Source of the DNA: Xanthobacteraceae bacterium
GTDB lineage: Bacteria; Pseudomonadota; Alphaproteobacteria; Rhizobiales; Xanthobacteraceae
NCBI GenBank assembly: GCA_030038415.1
Contig: JASHOX010000183.1
Location: 1-50,383 of the forward strand
DNA length: 50,383 bases
Direction: 5' to 3'
Shown here: positions 20,859-29,668 of the stretch, piece by piece
Position numbering within the stretch: the stretch's first letter is position 1
How the letters are laid out: every line of letters starts with the position of its first letter
The notes under the pieces: generated by a model
Database searches by the model: none
What the model was told of the DNA's origin: nothing
The model's input: only the letters and a program-made list of their open reading frames with translations
Made by a program: the position numbers and the translations under genes

Positions 20859-21887
20859 TTGGCAGCACGCGAAACGGACCAATCGGTTTTCGTCGCGCCG
20901 CAAAACGCGACCCAAATCTCTCTCAGTTTCGACGACAATCGCCTCGCCTCGATCTTGTTCGGCCAATATGGCCAAAATCTCGCTTTGATCGAGCGCCGTC
21001 TCGGCGTCGTCGCCAACTCGCGGGGCAACACCGTCACCATCGAGGGCGGCCGCGATGCCTGCGATCAGGCGCGCCGCGTGCTGGAGAGCCTTTACGACCG
21101 GCTCAAACGCGGCGACGAACTTGTGCAGGGCGACGTCGACGGCACCATCCGGCTCGCTTTGTCGCAAGGCTCGCTGTTTGATTTCGATCCTGCCGCCGCA
21201 CGAGAGAATTTCGAGGAGATAAATCTGCGCAAGCGCCGGGTGCGCGCCCGTACCGCCGCGCAGGACGCCTATGTTCGCGCGCTTAAGCGCCACGCCCTGG
21301 TGTTCGCGACCGGCCCCGCCGGCACCGGCAAGACCTGGCTTGCGGTCGCGCACGCCGTACAACTGTTCGAACGTAAGGAGGTGGACCGTATCGTGCTGTC
21401 GCGGCCGGCGGTGGAGGCCGGCGAGCGGCTCGGCTTTCTGCCGGGCGACATGCGCGAAAAGGTCGATCCCTATCTGCGGCCGATCTACGACGCACTGTAC
21501 GATCTGATGGACGCCCGCATCGTCGAGCGCGCCTTGCAGACCACGGAAATCGAAATCGCGCCGCTCGCCTTCATGCGTGGCCGCACGCTGTCAAATGCCG
21601 CCATCATTCTCGACGAGGCGCAGAACACCACTGCCATGCAAATGAAAATGCTGCTCACCCGGCTCGGCGAAAACAGCCGGATGGTTGTCACTGGCGATCC
21701 GAGCCAAGTCGACCTGCCGTCCGGTCAGACCTCGGGGCTCGCCGACGCGGTGCGACTCCTCGACGGCGTCGAAGGCATCGGTCACGTCAGCTTTAGCGCC
21801 GCAGACGTGATCCGCCACGAACTCGTTGCGCGCATCGTCGCCGCCTATGACCGGGAAGCGACAAAGAGACGCGAGCGCCGCGAATGA
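20859..21887 (+). CDS. PhoH-like ATPase (YbeZ)
   Basis: The 342-residue protein has an N-terminal KH-like RNA-binding segment (residues ~15-90) and a PhoH P-loop domain with GPAGTGKTWLAV at 152-163 and Walker B ILDEAQN. YbeZ works with YbeY in rRNA maturation and decay. The start is called at TTG 20859: AGGAG lies six bases upstream, inside the end of miaB, and the codon follows the miaB stop by one base. The ATG-like start further upstream lies inside miaB and would add 20 odd residues. The end overlaps ybeY by ATGA. Confidence 0.92.
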   Translation: MAARETDQSVFVAPQNATQISLSFDDNRLASILFGQYGQNLALIERRLGVVANSRGNTVTIEGGRDACDQARRVLESLYDRLKRGDELVQGDVDGTIRLALSQGSLFDFDPAAARENFEEINLRKRRVRARTAAQDAYVRALKRHALVFATGPAGTGKTWLAVAHAVQLFERKEVDRIVLSRPAVEAGERLGFLPGDMREKVDPYLRPIYDALYDLMDARIVERALQTTEIEIAPLAFMRGRTLSNAAIILDEAQNTTAMQMKMLLTRLGENSRMVVTGDPSQVDLPSGQTSGLADAVRLLDGVEGIGHVSFSAADVIRHELVARIVAAYDREATKRRERRE

Positions 21888-22426
21888 CGCCTGCGGCGCG
21901 CCCCGCGCTCGCGATCGACGTAATCGTCGGCAGCGAGCTGTGGAAAGATTCGGGACAGTTGCAAGCAACGGTGCGGCGCGCCGTCACACGGGCGGCCGCC
22001 ATGCTGTCAACACGGGGCGCCGAGCTTGCTATCGTCTTGACCGATGATTCGACAATTCGCGCACTTAACCGGGATTGGCGGGGCGTCGATAAGGCCACGA
22101 ATGTACTGGCATTTCCGACGAAGAATGCCGCGGGGGGACATCTCGGCGACATCGTGCTTGCCTTCGAGACCATCGCCCGGGAAGCCCATTCCGAACGAAA
22201 GCCGTTCGCCCATCATCTCGCCCACCTTGCGGTGCACGGTTTCCTGCACCTGGTCGGCTACGATCACGAACTGCCCAAGGACGCGCTTGAGATGGAACGG
22301 ACCGAGCGCAAGATTCTCCGCCAGCTGGCGATACCGGATCCCTATCGGCCGGTTCGCGCGGCGCGGCGCGTTGGCGTTAAGCGGGCTGACAAGCACGCCG
22401 CAAAACGTCCGCAAAAATCCGCCTAG
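21884..22426 (+). CDS. ybeY: Endoribonuclease/rRNA maturation factor YbeY
   Basis: The 180-residue metallo-RNase has the UPF0054 motif HGFLHLVGYDH, with zinc ligands His118, His122 and His128, preceded by TNVLAFP and GDIVLAFE. YbeY trims the 16S rRNA 3' end and takes part in RNA quality control. A basic C-terminal tail (VKRADKHAAKRPQK) extends past the usual end, perhaps for RNA contact. Start overlaps the phoH stop. Confidence 0.95.
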   Translation: MTPAARPALAIDVIVGSELWKDSGQLQATVRRAVTRAAAMLSTRGAELAIVLTDDSTIRALNRDWRGVDKATNVLAFPTKNAAGGHLGDIVLAFETIAREAHSERKPFAHHLAHLAVHGFLHLVGYDHELPKDALEMERTERKILRQLAIPDPYRPVRAARRVGVKRADKHAAKRPQKSA

Positions 22427-22471
22427 TCGGCATCACCACTTCCAGCATCGGCTCTGACGCCCAAATCCGCA

Positions 22472-23581
22472 ATGGCTCAATCCTCTCAACCCAGCGAACC
22501 GGCCGAGAACGAACGCCGCGCTCTGCCGATGGTGATGTCGGAACTGAGCGAACAGCCGGAAGGTTGGCTCACGCGCGTCATGCGCATCCTGTTCGGGTGG
22601 AAAGCGGCGTCGACGCGCGCCGACCTAGAGCTCGTCCTCACCGCGGAGCAGCAACCGCAATCGGGCTTTTCGCCCGAAGAGGCGGCAATGCTGAAGAATA
22701 TCCTCAGCCTGCGCGAGACCCGGATCGAGCGCATCATGGTGCCGCGCGCCGATATCGTCGCTGTGCAACAGGACATTGCGCTCGGCGATCTGATCAAGGT
22801 TTTCGAGGTGGCCGGCCATTCGCGGCTCGTGGTCTATAACGACACGCTCGACGATCCAACCGGCATGGTTCATATCCGCGACCTGATCGCGTTCATGGCT
22901 TCCCGCGCGGCGCAAGAGCCCGCCAAGGACGAGCAGCCCGCGCAGCCAAACGCTAGCGACCTTGATTTTTCAGGTATCGATCTTTCGCTGCCATTGGCGT
23001 CGACGAAGATCGTCCGCGAGATTCTGTACGCGCCGCCGTCAATGCCAGCGCTCGATCTGTTGGCGAAAATGCAGGCGACCCGCATTCACCTCGCACTGGT
23101 GATCGACGAATACGGCGGCAGCGACGGGCTGGTGTCGATGGAGGATTTGGTCGAGCTCATCGTCGGCGATATCGCCGATGAGCATGATGAACAAGAGGGC
23201 CCCGCCGTGATCCGCCAGAGCGACGGTTCGTTCCTGGCCGCGGGCCGTGCCAGTCTTGACGACGTCCGCGCCGCGATCGGCGAAGAGTTCGACGTGGGCG
23301 AGGTGGCGCAAGAGGTCGATACGCTCGGCGGTTATCTGGTCACCAAAGCCGGCCATGTGCCCGTGCGCGGCGAGTTGGTGCCGGGACCGGAGCCGTTTGA
23401 AGCCGAGGTGCTCGATGCCGATCCACGTCGGGTCAAGCGCGTTCGCATTTACCTGCGCAAGGATCGGCGGCCTGCCCTGGCGCGCGAGTTGGCCCCGCCC
23501 GCGAAAACACCGCCGATCCGGGTAGCCGCTCCACGCGAGGAGGCAAGCCGGCCGAACCCAAACACTCCACGGGCATCGTGA
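22472..23581 (+). CDS. CorC/hemolysin-family CBS-domain protein
   Basis: The 369-residue cytoplasmic protein has paired CBS domains (about 75-250; RIERIMVPRADIVAV and HLALVIDEYGGSDGLVSMEDLVE) and a CorC_HlyC domain (about 265-345; VDTLGGYLVTKAGHVPVRGE). There is no membrane segment, so it is the short CorC/YbeX type, not a full DUF21 transporter. YbeX in enterobacteria is tied to ribosome metabolism and Mg/Co efflux; the conserved place between ybeY and lnt fits that. Its stop overlaps the GTG start of lnt. Confidence 0.92.
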   Translation: MAQSSQPSEPAENERRALPMVMSELSEQPEGWLTRVMRILFGWKAASTRADLELVLTAEQQPQSGFSPEEAAMLKNILSLRETRIERIMVPRADIVAVQQDIALGDLIKVFEVAGHSRLVVYNDTLDDPTGMVHIRDLIAFMASRAAQEPAKDEQPAQPNASDLDFSGIDLSLPLASTKIVREILYAPPSMPALDLLAKMQATRIHLALVIDEYGGSDGLVSMEDLVELIVGDIADEHDEQEGPAVIRQSDGSFLAAGRASLDDVRAAIGEEFDVGEVAQEVDTLGGYLVTKAGHVPVRGELVPGPEPFEAEVLDADPRRVKRVRIYLRKDRRPALARELAPPAKTPPIRVAAPREEASRPNPNTPRAS

Positions 23582-25173
23582 CGCGGCTGGTCCATGCCAT
23601 CGTGCTGTCCTGGGGCTGGCGGCGCCTTTTGATCGCGTTCGCAGCCGGCGCGCTTTCAGCGCTGGCAATGGCGCCGTTCAATGCCTCGCCGGTCCTGTTT
23701 CTGACATTCCCGACACTGGTTTGGCTGATCGACGGCGCCGGGGTGGGCCGTCAGGGAGGAGTGGCCGCCGCGGCTGCGATCGGCTGGTGGTTCGGCTTCG
23801 GCTATTTTCTCGCCGGCCTTTATTGGATCGGCTATGCGTTTCTGGTCGATGCGCCGGACTTCGGTTGGCTGTTGCCGATCGCGGTCATCGGCCTGCCGGC
23901 GGTGCTCGCCGTCTATACCGCGCTCGGCGTCACGTTAGCCCGTCTGCTGTGGACCAAGGGCGCGCTGCGCGTCGTGGCGCTGGGCGCAGCACTAACCGCT
24001 TCGGAATGGCTGCGCGGCCACCTGCTGACCGGGTTCCCCTGGAACGCGTTCGGCTATGCCCTGACGGCTCCGCTGGCGTTGGCGCAAGCCGCTTCGGTGT
24101 TCGGCATTTGGGGGCTGACGTTCATCGCCATTGTCGTTTTCGCGAGTCCCGCGACCCTCGGTGACGACCCCGCTGAAACGCGGCGGCCATGGCTACCGCT
24201 CGCGCTTGGCATTGCCGTCCTCGTCGCGCTTAGTGGGTTCGGCGTGTGGCGACTCGACCGCACGCCGACGCGGCTGGTCGAGGGCGTGCACCTGCGCATC
24301 ATGCAGCCGAACTTGCAGCAGGACGTGCGCTTCAACTATTCCGCCAAGCAAGAGGTGATGAATCGCTACATCGCTTTGTCCAATCGCGCGTCGAGCGCGC
24401 AAGTGCAGGGATTAAGCGAAACAACGCAACTGATCTGGCCGGAATCGCCGTTTCCGTTCTTTCTCACCCGCGAAGCCGACGCACTGGCGCAGATCAGTAA
24501 TTTGCTACGGCAAAATTCGGTGCTGATCACCGGTGCCATGCGGCTCGCCGATCCTGATAATCCGGCGCAATCCGGAGTGTACAACTCGATCTACGTTATC
24601 GATCACACCGGTTCGATTGCCGCGGTCTACGATAAAGTCCATCTCGTTCCGTTCGGCGAATATTTGCCGCTCGAGCACATTCTCGAGCGGCTTGGCCTCG
24701 AGGAGCTGACGCGGCAGCGCGGCGGATTCCTCGCCGGCGATCGCCACCGACTCATCGCCGTTCCAGGCGCTCCGGTCGCATTGCCGCTCATCTGTTATGA
24801 GGTCATTTTTCCCGACGAAGTCATGCCGCCGGGGCAACGGCCAGGCTGGATCGTCAACCTAACCAACGACGGCTGGTTTGGTATTTCCACCGGCCCGTAT
24901 CAGCATTTCCAGCAGGCCCGCGTGAGCGCCATCGAGCTCGGCCTACCGCTGGCGCGCGCGGCCAATACCGGCATATCGGCGGTCGTCGACCCGCTCGGTC
25001 GGATCGTCAGCTCATTGCCGCTCGGGGCGGAAGGCGTGCTCGATGCACCGTTGCCGCGCCCGATCGGTGCGCCCATTTACGCCCGCGTCGGCGACGCCCC
25101 CGCATTCGTGATCATACTGATGGCGTTCATCGCCGTCGCGCGCCGTCGTCTGCGCGCAAAACCGAAGATCTGA
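23578..25173 (+). CDS. lnt: Apolipoprotein N-acyltransferase
   Basis: The 531-residue protein has an N-terminal multi-helix membrane part (about 1-220) and a periplasmic nitrilase-like domain. The catalytic triad is visible: Glu289 (IWPES), Lys353 (VYDKVHLVPFGEY) and Cys406 (LICYEVIFP), matching the E. coli spacing. It adds the third acyl chain to lipoproteins. The GTG start overlaps the corC stop (GTGA). The rhizobial orthologue was described as ActA, needed for acid tolerance. Confidence 0.95.
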   Translation: MTRLVHAIVLSWGWRRLLIAFAAGALSALAMAPFNASPVLFLTFPTLVWLIDGAGVGRQGGVAAAAAIGWWFGFGYFLAGLYWIGYAFLVDAPDFGWLLPIAVIGLPAVLAVYTALGVTLARLLWTKGALRVVALGAALTASEWLRGHLLTGFPWNAFGYALTAPLALAQAASVFGIWGLTFIAIVVFASPATLGDDPAETRRPWLPLALGIAVLVALSGFGVWRLDRTPTRLVEGVHLRIMQPNLQQDVRFNYSAKQEVMNRYIALSNRASSAQVQGLSETTQLIWPESPFPFFLTREADALAQISNLLRQNSVLITGAMRLADPDNPAQSGVYNSIYVIDHTGSIAAVYDKVHLVPFGEYLPLEHILERLGLEELTRQRGGFLAGDRHRLIAVPGAPVALPLICYEVIFPDEVMPPGQRPGWIVNLTNDGWFGISTGPYQHFQQARVSAIELGLPLARAANTGISAVVDPLGRIVSSLPLGAEGVLDAPLPRPIGAPIYARVGDAPAFVIILMAFIAVARRRLRAKPKI

Positions 25174-25299
25174 TTGGCGGTGTCGACCGTATGAGCCTAA
25201 GCATCGTTAACAGGTTGTGAAATACGCGCAAAACTGGTGGTCCTGACGACCTCAGGATGTCTATCATCGCGTCGGCTCAACTGAAACGCGCAGTGGCTA

Positions 25300-25311
25300 G
25301 CATAGCTATGC
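25300..25311. repeat. Perfect 12-bp palindrome upstream of the HTH regulator
   Basis: GCATAGCTATGC is a perfect palindrome 135 bases before the HTH gene start, in a 272-base gap with no gene. It is a candidate operator, perhaps for autoregulation. Confidence 0.4.
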
Positions 25312-25445
25312 GTTGAGTTTCCCCACCGAATGAGAATGCGGCATAGCCAGTAAAATTCGTACGTGACGATACTTGCGAAAAGTGGTTTCAAGTGTGACAG
25401 ATTGATTTGTATACCCGCGATGGATCATGGGGCACAGGAGTTGAG

Positions 25446-25868
25446 ATGGCTATGTTGGCTAAGAAGGCGCCGAACCCGACCGACAAGCATGTCGGCAGCC
25501 GCGTGCGCATGCGCCGAATGATGCTTGGCATGAGCCAGGAGAAACTCGGCGATTCGCTGGGACTTACTTTTCAACAAGTTCAAAAATACGAGAAAGGCAC
25601 CAATCGGATCGGAGCCAGTCGGCTGCAACAAATTTCGCAAATCCTCCAGGTCCCAGTATCCTTCTTTTTTGAAGGCGCTCCGAGCGCCCAGACAATTGGC
25701 CGCCACGAGGGGATGGGCGAGGCGCCTTCGCCGGCTTACGTGTCCGACTTTCTCGCCACCTCGGATGGCTTGGCGCTGACGAAGGCGTTTATGCGTATCG
25801 ACGACTCGAAGCTGCGGCGGCGCATTGTCGACCTCGTCGAGCAAATCGCCGGCCGCGACAAGCGCTGA
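25446..25868 (+). CDS. XRE-type HTH transcriptional regulator (PraR/PhrR-like)
   Basis: The 140-residue regulator has a Cro/C1 helix-turn-helix (about 18-73; GSRVRMRRMMLGMSQEKLGDSLGL, where QEKLG...FQQVQKYEKG is the typical HTH core) and a helical C-terminal tail. Position between lnt and metK matches the phrR/praR gene of rhizobia, linked there to low-pH response, biofilm and quorum-sensing control. The ATG at 25446 has AGGAG five bases upstream; an earlier start adds 13 unlikely residues. The target genes cannot be seen from this window. Confidence 0.9.
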   Translation: MAMLAKKAPNPTDKHVGSRVRMRRMMLGMSQEKLGDSLGLTFQQVQKYEKGTNRIGASRLQQISQILQVPVSFFFEGAPSAQTIGRHEGMGEAPSPAYVSDFLATSDGLALTKAFMRIDDSKLRRRIVDLVEQIAGRDKR

Positions 25869-26063
25869 ACAAGTCCGCAACCTTGCTCGCGGCGGCGTAA
25901 GTAGTTTCCTCCGGGTGGCGCAGGCAGCCGCCCACCTTTGGCCCACATCTTGACCGCGCAGGGTTACGCTGCAACAACCACTTGCTCTCGCGTGGATTGG
26001 GCCGCGCGCGGCTGGGCTGGACCCGATTCGATCGGATCGGATCGCGGTTTGGATTGTTGATTT

Positions 26064-26112
26064 GAGCGTGATCTTATCCCAAAACCGGTCTCCGCCATTC
26101 GGGATCATGCTC
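26064..26112. repeat. Dispersed palindromic repeat family 1, copy A
   Basis: A 49-bp imperfect palindrome with ends GAGCGTGATC and GATCATGCTC and a CCCAAAACCGG core lies 45 bases upstream of metK. It matches copy B (28363-28411) at most positions and copy C (49714-49761) in inverted orientation. Confidence 0.8.
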
Positions 26113-26157
26113 TGAGGGCCTGTACGTCAAGGCTGGTTATGAGGGGAGTGTTTCGCC

Positions 26158-27432
26158 GTGCGACGCGCCAACTATCTGTTCACAAGTGAGTCAGTGTCGG
26201 AGGGTCATCCCGACAAAGTCTGCGATCAAATTTCGGACGCCGTGCTCGATGCCTTCATCGAGAACGACATCAAACTCGGCATCGCCGACGAAAGCGCCGT
26301 AAATACGCGGCTTGGCTGCGAGACGTTATGCACCACCAATAAGATCATCGTCGCCGGCGAGGGTCGCGGTCAGGCGCCGCTGTTCCACAAGCACGGCGAG
26401 AAGGCGGTGGTCAATCGCGAGATGATCGCCGAGATTGCGCGCAGCGTGGTCAAAGACATCGGTTACGACCAGGACGGTTTCTCGTTTTATGGCGCCGACG
26501 TGGAGGTGCTGCTCCACGGCCAGTCCCCCGACATCGCCATGGGCGTCGACGCCAAGAAGAAAAAGAACGGCGAACAGGAAGGTGCGGGCGATCAGGGCAT
26601 GATGTTCGGTTTTGCCTGCACCGAGAGCGAAGTCTACGAGAAAGGCTCGTTCATGCCGGCGCCGATCTATTTCGCGCACAAGATTCTCAAAGTGCTGTCG
26701 GAGAAGCGCCGCTCGGGCGCTCTATTCGATTTGCAGCCTGACGCCAAAAGTCAGGTCACCGTGAAATACGTCGAGGGCGAACCGGTCGGCTGCACCAAAG
26801 TGGTGGTCTCGACCCAGCACAATGCGCAGACGCGCAACGGCAAGAAGTATTCTCCCAGCATGGTGCGGGACATGATCGAGGACACCGTCGCTTCGGCCCT
26901 GCCGAAAGGTTGGATGCCGAAGAAGTCGAGTGATTTCCTGGTCAATCCGACCGGCAGTTTCGTCATCGGCGGTCCCGATGGGGATTGCGGCCTCACGGGG
27001 CGGAAAATCATCGTCGATACTTACGGCGGCTATGCGCCGCACGGCGGCGGTGCCTTCTCCGGCAAAGATCCGACCAAGGTCGATCGTTCGGCGGCCTATG
27101 CGGCGCGCTATCTGGCTAAAAACGTCGTCGCCGCCGGCCTCGCCGAGCGCTGCACCATTCAGATCGCTTATGCGATCGGCGTCGCCGATCCGATGTCGCT
27201 TCTGGTCGACACCCATGGTACCGGCAAGGTCGAAGAGGCAAAGCTGCAGAAACTCCTGCCTGAATTGTTTCCACTGCGCCCGACCAACATCCGCCGCGCG
27301 CTCAAACTCAGCCGGCCGATCTATCGGCGCACCGCGGCTTACGGCCATTTCGGCCGCGCTCCGGAAAAGGACGGCGGCTTTTCCTGGGAGCGAACCGATC
27401 TTGCGGACGCGCTCAAGCGCGCGCTGCGCTGA
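26158..27432 (+). CDS. metK: S-adenosylmethionine synthetase
   Basis: The 424-residue protein has [16 protein letters not shown] near the N-terminus, [12 protein letters not shown] in the middle and the P-loop-like [16 protein letters not shown]. It makes SAM from methionine and ATP, which feeds the methyltransferases and radical-SAM enzymes of the window (TrmB, MiaB). The start codon is GTG at 26158, with GGGGAG about 10 bases upstream. At 424 residues it is somewhat longer than the E. coli enzyme (384), as usual in alphaproteobacteria. I saw no known SAM riboswitch structure in the 289-base upstream gap, which instead holds repeat copy A. Confidence 0.96.
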   Translation: MRRANYLFTSESVSEGHPDKVCDQISDAVLDAFIENDIKLGIADESAVNTRLGCETLCTTNKIIVAGEGRGQAPLFHKHGEKAVVNREMIAEIARSVVKDIGYDQDGFSFYGADVEVLLHGQSPDIAMGVDAKKKKNGEQEGAGDQGMMFGFACTESEVYEKGSFMPAPIYFAHKILKVLSEKRRSGALFDLQPDAKSQVTVKYVEGEPVGCTKVVVSTQHNAQTRNGKKYSPSMVRDMIEDTVASALPKGWMPKKSSDFLVNPTGSFVIGGPDGDCGLTGRKIIVDTYGGYAPHGGGAFSGKDPTKVDRSAAYAARYLAKNVVAAGLAERCTIQIAYAIGVADPMSLLVDTHGTGKVEEAKLQKLLPELFPLRPTNIRRALKLSRPIYRRTAAYGHFGRAPEKDGGFSWERTDLADALKRALR

Positions 27433-27447
27433 ACGCTTGCCGTCCGT

Positions 27448-27467
27448 GATCCAGCCATCGCTGGATC
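27448..27467. repeat. Hairpin downstream of metK
   Basis: GATCCAGC CATC GCTGGATC forms an eight-pair perfect stem 15 bases after the metK stop codon. It has no T-run, so it may be a processing or stabilising structure rather than a terminator. Confidence 0.45.
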
Positions 27468-27507
27468 CGACTAAGCAGCGTCGGTGCAACTTCGGCTCGA
27501 CCGGTAT

Positions 27508-27540
27508 TTACTGGATGCTCCGCTTGCGCGGGGCATGACA
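27508..27540. repeat. Dispersed palindromic repeat family 2, copy 1
   Basis: This 33-bp element shares its first 14 and last 10 bases exactly with the inverted copy at 35392-35424 (TGTCATGCCCCGCG and CATCCAGTAA on the minus strand). It ends four bases before the trmB start codon and contains an in-frame ATG at 27535. Confidence 0.75.
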
Positions 27541-27543
27541 GTG

Positions 27544-28236
27544 ATGGACGGCACTGAAAGAAAACCGCGCGCGTTTTTTGGACGGCGCAAAGGTCACAGG
27601 CTGCGCCCCAATCAGGAGCGGCTGTTTGCGACCCTGCTGCCGCGGCTTGCGCTCGATCTTTCGCATCCGGCTCCGGCTGTGCTCAAGGAACTGTTTCCAG
27701 TCCCGACCAGAGCGGTGGATCTGGAAATCGGCTTTGGCAGCGGCGAATCCATGATCGCGCGAGCCCGGGAGCAGCCGGACGTTGGATTTATCGGCGTGGA
27801 GCCGTTCGTCAACGGCATGGCCAAGGCGCTCGCCGTTATCGAAAGCAACGGGCTGCGCAATGTACGTCTGCATTTCGACGACGCCGCCGGCCTGATCGCC
27901 TGGCTACCCGAAGGGTCGTTGGCGCGAATCGACCTGATTCATCCCGATCCATGGCCGAAACGGCGGCATTGGAAGCGCCGCTTAGTGCAAGATGAGATGG
28001 TGGCGCAGTTCGCGCGCATCCTGCAGCAAGGCGGCGAATTTCGCTTTGTCACCGACATTGCCGATTATGCGGCCTGGACGCTGCAGCGATTCCTGCGCTC
28101 GCCGGACTTTGAATGGACGGCCGAATGCGCCGACGACTGGCGCAAGCCGTGGCCGGGCTTCACCGGAACGCGTTATCACGCCAAGGCGGCGCGCGCAGAC
28201 CGGATGTCGTGCTTTCTGATCTTCCGACGAATTTAA
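27544..28236 (+). CDS. trmB: tRNA (guanine-N7-)-methyltransferase
   Basis: The 230-residue SAM-dependent methyltransferase has FFGRRKGHRLRPNQ near the N-terminus, SAM motif DLEIGFGSGE, the TrmB motif HPDPWPKRRHWKRRL, and the C-terminal TGTRYHAKA. It makes m7G46 in tRNA. Three starts are in frame: 27484, 27535 and 27544. The first two lie upstream of or inside repeat copy 1; 27544 lies just after it, with GGGG ten bases upstream, and is preferred. It follows metK in the usual order. Confidence 0.92.
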   Translation: MDGTERKPRAFFGRRKGHRLRPNQERLFATLLPRLALDLSHPAPAVLKELFPVPTRAVDLEIGFGSGESMIARAREQPDVGFIGVEPFVNGMAKALAVIESNGLRNVRLHFDDAAGLIAWLPEGSLARIDLIHPDPWPKRRHWKRRLVQDEMVAQFARILQQGGEFRFVTDIADYAAWTLQRFLRSPDFEWTAECADDWRKPWPGFTGTRYHAKAARADRMSCFLIFRRI

Positions 28237-28306
28237 AGATCGAGCGGGCCGCCGATAAGCGCGTCCGAGCGTCTCGTTTTCGCAAAAGGGGTCGCCACTT
28301 TTGCAG

Positions 28307-28337
28307 GATTCTAGAGCCTGATCGGCTCGATAGAATC
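28307..28337. repeat. Nested hairpin element downstream of trmB
   Basis: GATTCTA (28307-28313) pairs with TAGAATC (28331-28337), and inside it GAGCC pairs with GGCTC around TGATC. The 12-pair stem has a two-base bulge. It lies in the convergent trmB/DUF2336 gap, 25 bases from repeat copy B, and shares the word CTAGAGC with that family. Confidence 0.6.
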
Positions 28338-28362
28338 AAAACCGGGCTCTGGGGTTTCGGTT

Positions 28363-28411
28363 GAGCATGATCTTTTCCCAAAACCGGCATCCACTTTTCG
28401 GGATCATGCTC
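28363..28411. repeat. Dispersed palindromic repeat family 1, copy B
   Basis: A 49-bp palindrome with ends GAGCATGATC and GATCATGCTC and a CCCAAAACCGG core. On the minus strand it begins TAGAGCATGATCC, and that TAG is the stop codon of the DUF2336 gene. Confidence 0.85.
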
Positions 28412-29496
28412 TAATCCTTCTGGTTTTGCTGCACCTGCCAGAATCGCACCACGCGTCGCGCGGTCGAAGCCGACAACCGCTCATAATTGGCAAAGGCAGA
28501 ATCGATGCCGAAGCTCGACGATGGCTGGCCGTCGGGACGCAGTGTGATGACGGACCGCACCGTCGACCAGTTCAGGCCGGCGGCCTTGCAGAGAATCAGC
28601 ACCGGATCGGGCCGTTCGCCGGCCATCAGCCGGTCGGCGACGCTGATCGGCACCTTGGAGAGTGCCGCCAGCGCTGCGACCGTCTCTTCGTATTTGCCGT
28701 CGCCGGCGAATGCCGCCAATGCGGCCTCGTTCATGTCGCCCGCGCGGTGCAACTTAAGCACCAGGCGCTGCGCGGCTCGATAGTCGCGCGGACCGACGCG
28801 CGCGCCGACTTCATCGGAGACTTTTTCCAGGACGCGGCGAATTTCGGCCCGCAATTCAGGCGTCGCCGAAGCGAGCAACCGTTCCTGCACGACGGCGGTG
28901 GCTCGAGTCAGCAATTCGCGAAACAGCGGTGGCGGAATATCGGGCCGCTGCCCGACTTTCTCGGCAAGGATACCGTCCTTTTCGGCGCGCTCGACGAGAC
29001 GGAAGAAGCCCGTCTCGGAAATACGCGCGCCGCGGTTGCCGGCGACGTTGCGCGCGACCTCGCGATCGCCGCGCCGCACCAGAACGTCGGTGACCGCCTC
29101 GCCAAGCACCTTCCGTGCGGAAATCGCCTGCAGGTGGGCCTGACTCTTGGTGTTCGCGAGATCGACGAGATCGGCCTCGGCCAGGCGCGGCGCCAGTTTG
29201 AGCACCGGCCCGGCCACGGCGATATCGTCGTCGCTGGCCAGCATGCGCAGCACCTTGATCGGTGCATTGCTGACCGGAGCGAGACAAAAGGAAAGCTCAG
29301 CGCGCGCCTTGTTTTCGATCTCCTCGATGAGCAGCGCGAAAACGTCGTCGAACAGCTCGACATGGGCGTCGTTGTAGCTGCCGGCGCCGTCAAGAAACAG
29401 CGCGGTCACGCGCCGCAGGGCCTCGGCGCGCTTATGCCGCGAGCCGTGCTGCAATACGTATTCGAGCTCTGGAATGAGCGAGATGGCGGCACCCAT
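28411..29496 (-). CDS. DUF2336-family protein
   Basis: The 361-residue, all-helical, soluble protein has the repeat-like helices of the alphaproteobacterial DUF2336 family (LFDDVFALLIEEIENKARAELSFCLAPVSNAPIKVLRMLASDDDIAVAGPVL in the first third, shown here by its hallmark words LFDDVF, APVSNAPIKV and LASDDDIAVA). The fold is probably HEAT-like and no enzyme motif is seen, so an adaptor or scaffold role is the best guess; the function is unknown. It starts ATG at 29496 with GGTGG about eight bases upstream. It stands alone on the minus strand between trmB and rimP. Its TAG stop is shared with repeat copy B. Confidence 0.85.
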   Translation of the reverse strand: MGAAISLIPELEYVLQHGSRHKRAEALRRVTALFLDGAGSYNDAHVELFDDVFALLIEEIENKARAELSFCLAPVSNAPIKVLRMLASDDDIAVAGPVLKLAPRLAEADLVDLANTKSQAHLQAISARKVLGEAVTDVLVRRGDREVARNVAGNRGARISETGFFRLVERAEKDGILAEKVGQRPDIPPPLFRELLTRATAVVQERLLASATPELRAEIRRVLEKVSDEVGARVGPRDYRAAQRLVLKLHRAGDMNEAALAAFAGDGKYEETVAALAALSKVPISVADRLMAGERPDPVLILCKAAGLNWSTVRSVITLRPDGQPSSSFGIDSAFANYERLSASTARRVVRFWQVQQNQKD

Positions 29497-29668
29497 CCTC
29501 GATCCACCACTCTACGCGATTTACGCGGTGCCCGTGCGGCAGAATAATTCAGCAATTCTGAATGAAATCTTGCAATCAAGCCTGAGGCGTCGGCACAGCG
29601 CCTCAGAATGCGGAAACTGGGATTCCAAACGCCGCCCTGCGTTGGCCGGTCGCGGCGCCCGGCAGCCC

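Noticed and set aside
25869..26157. SAM riboswitch before metK
   Set aside because: No known SAM aptamer core could be matched by eye; the palindrome there belongs to a dispersed repeat.
28426..29547. A 373-codon open frame antisense to the DUF2336 gene
   Set aside because: The opposite strand has the recognisable family protein with a ribosome-binding site; this frame shows no motif.
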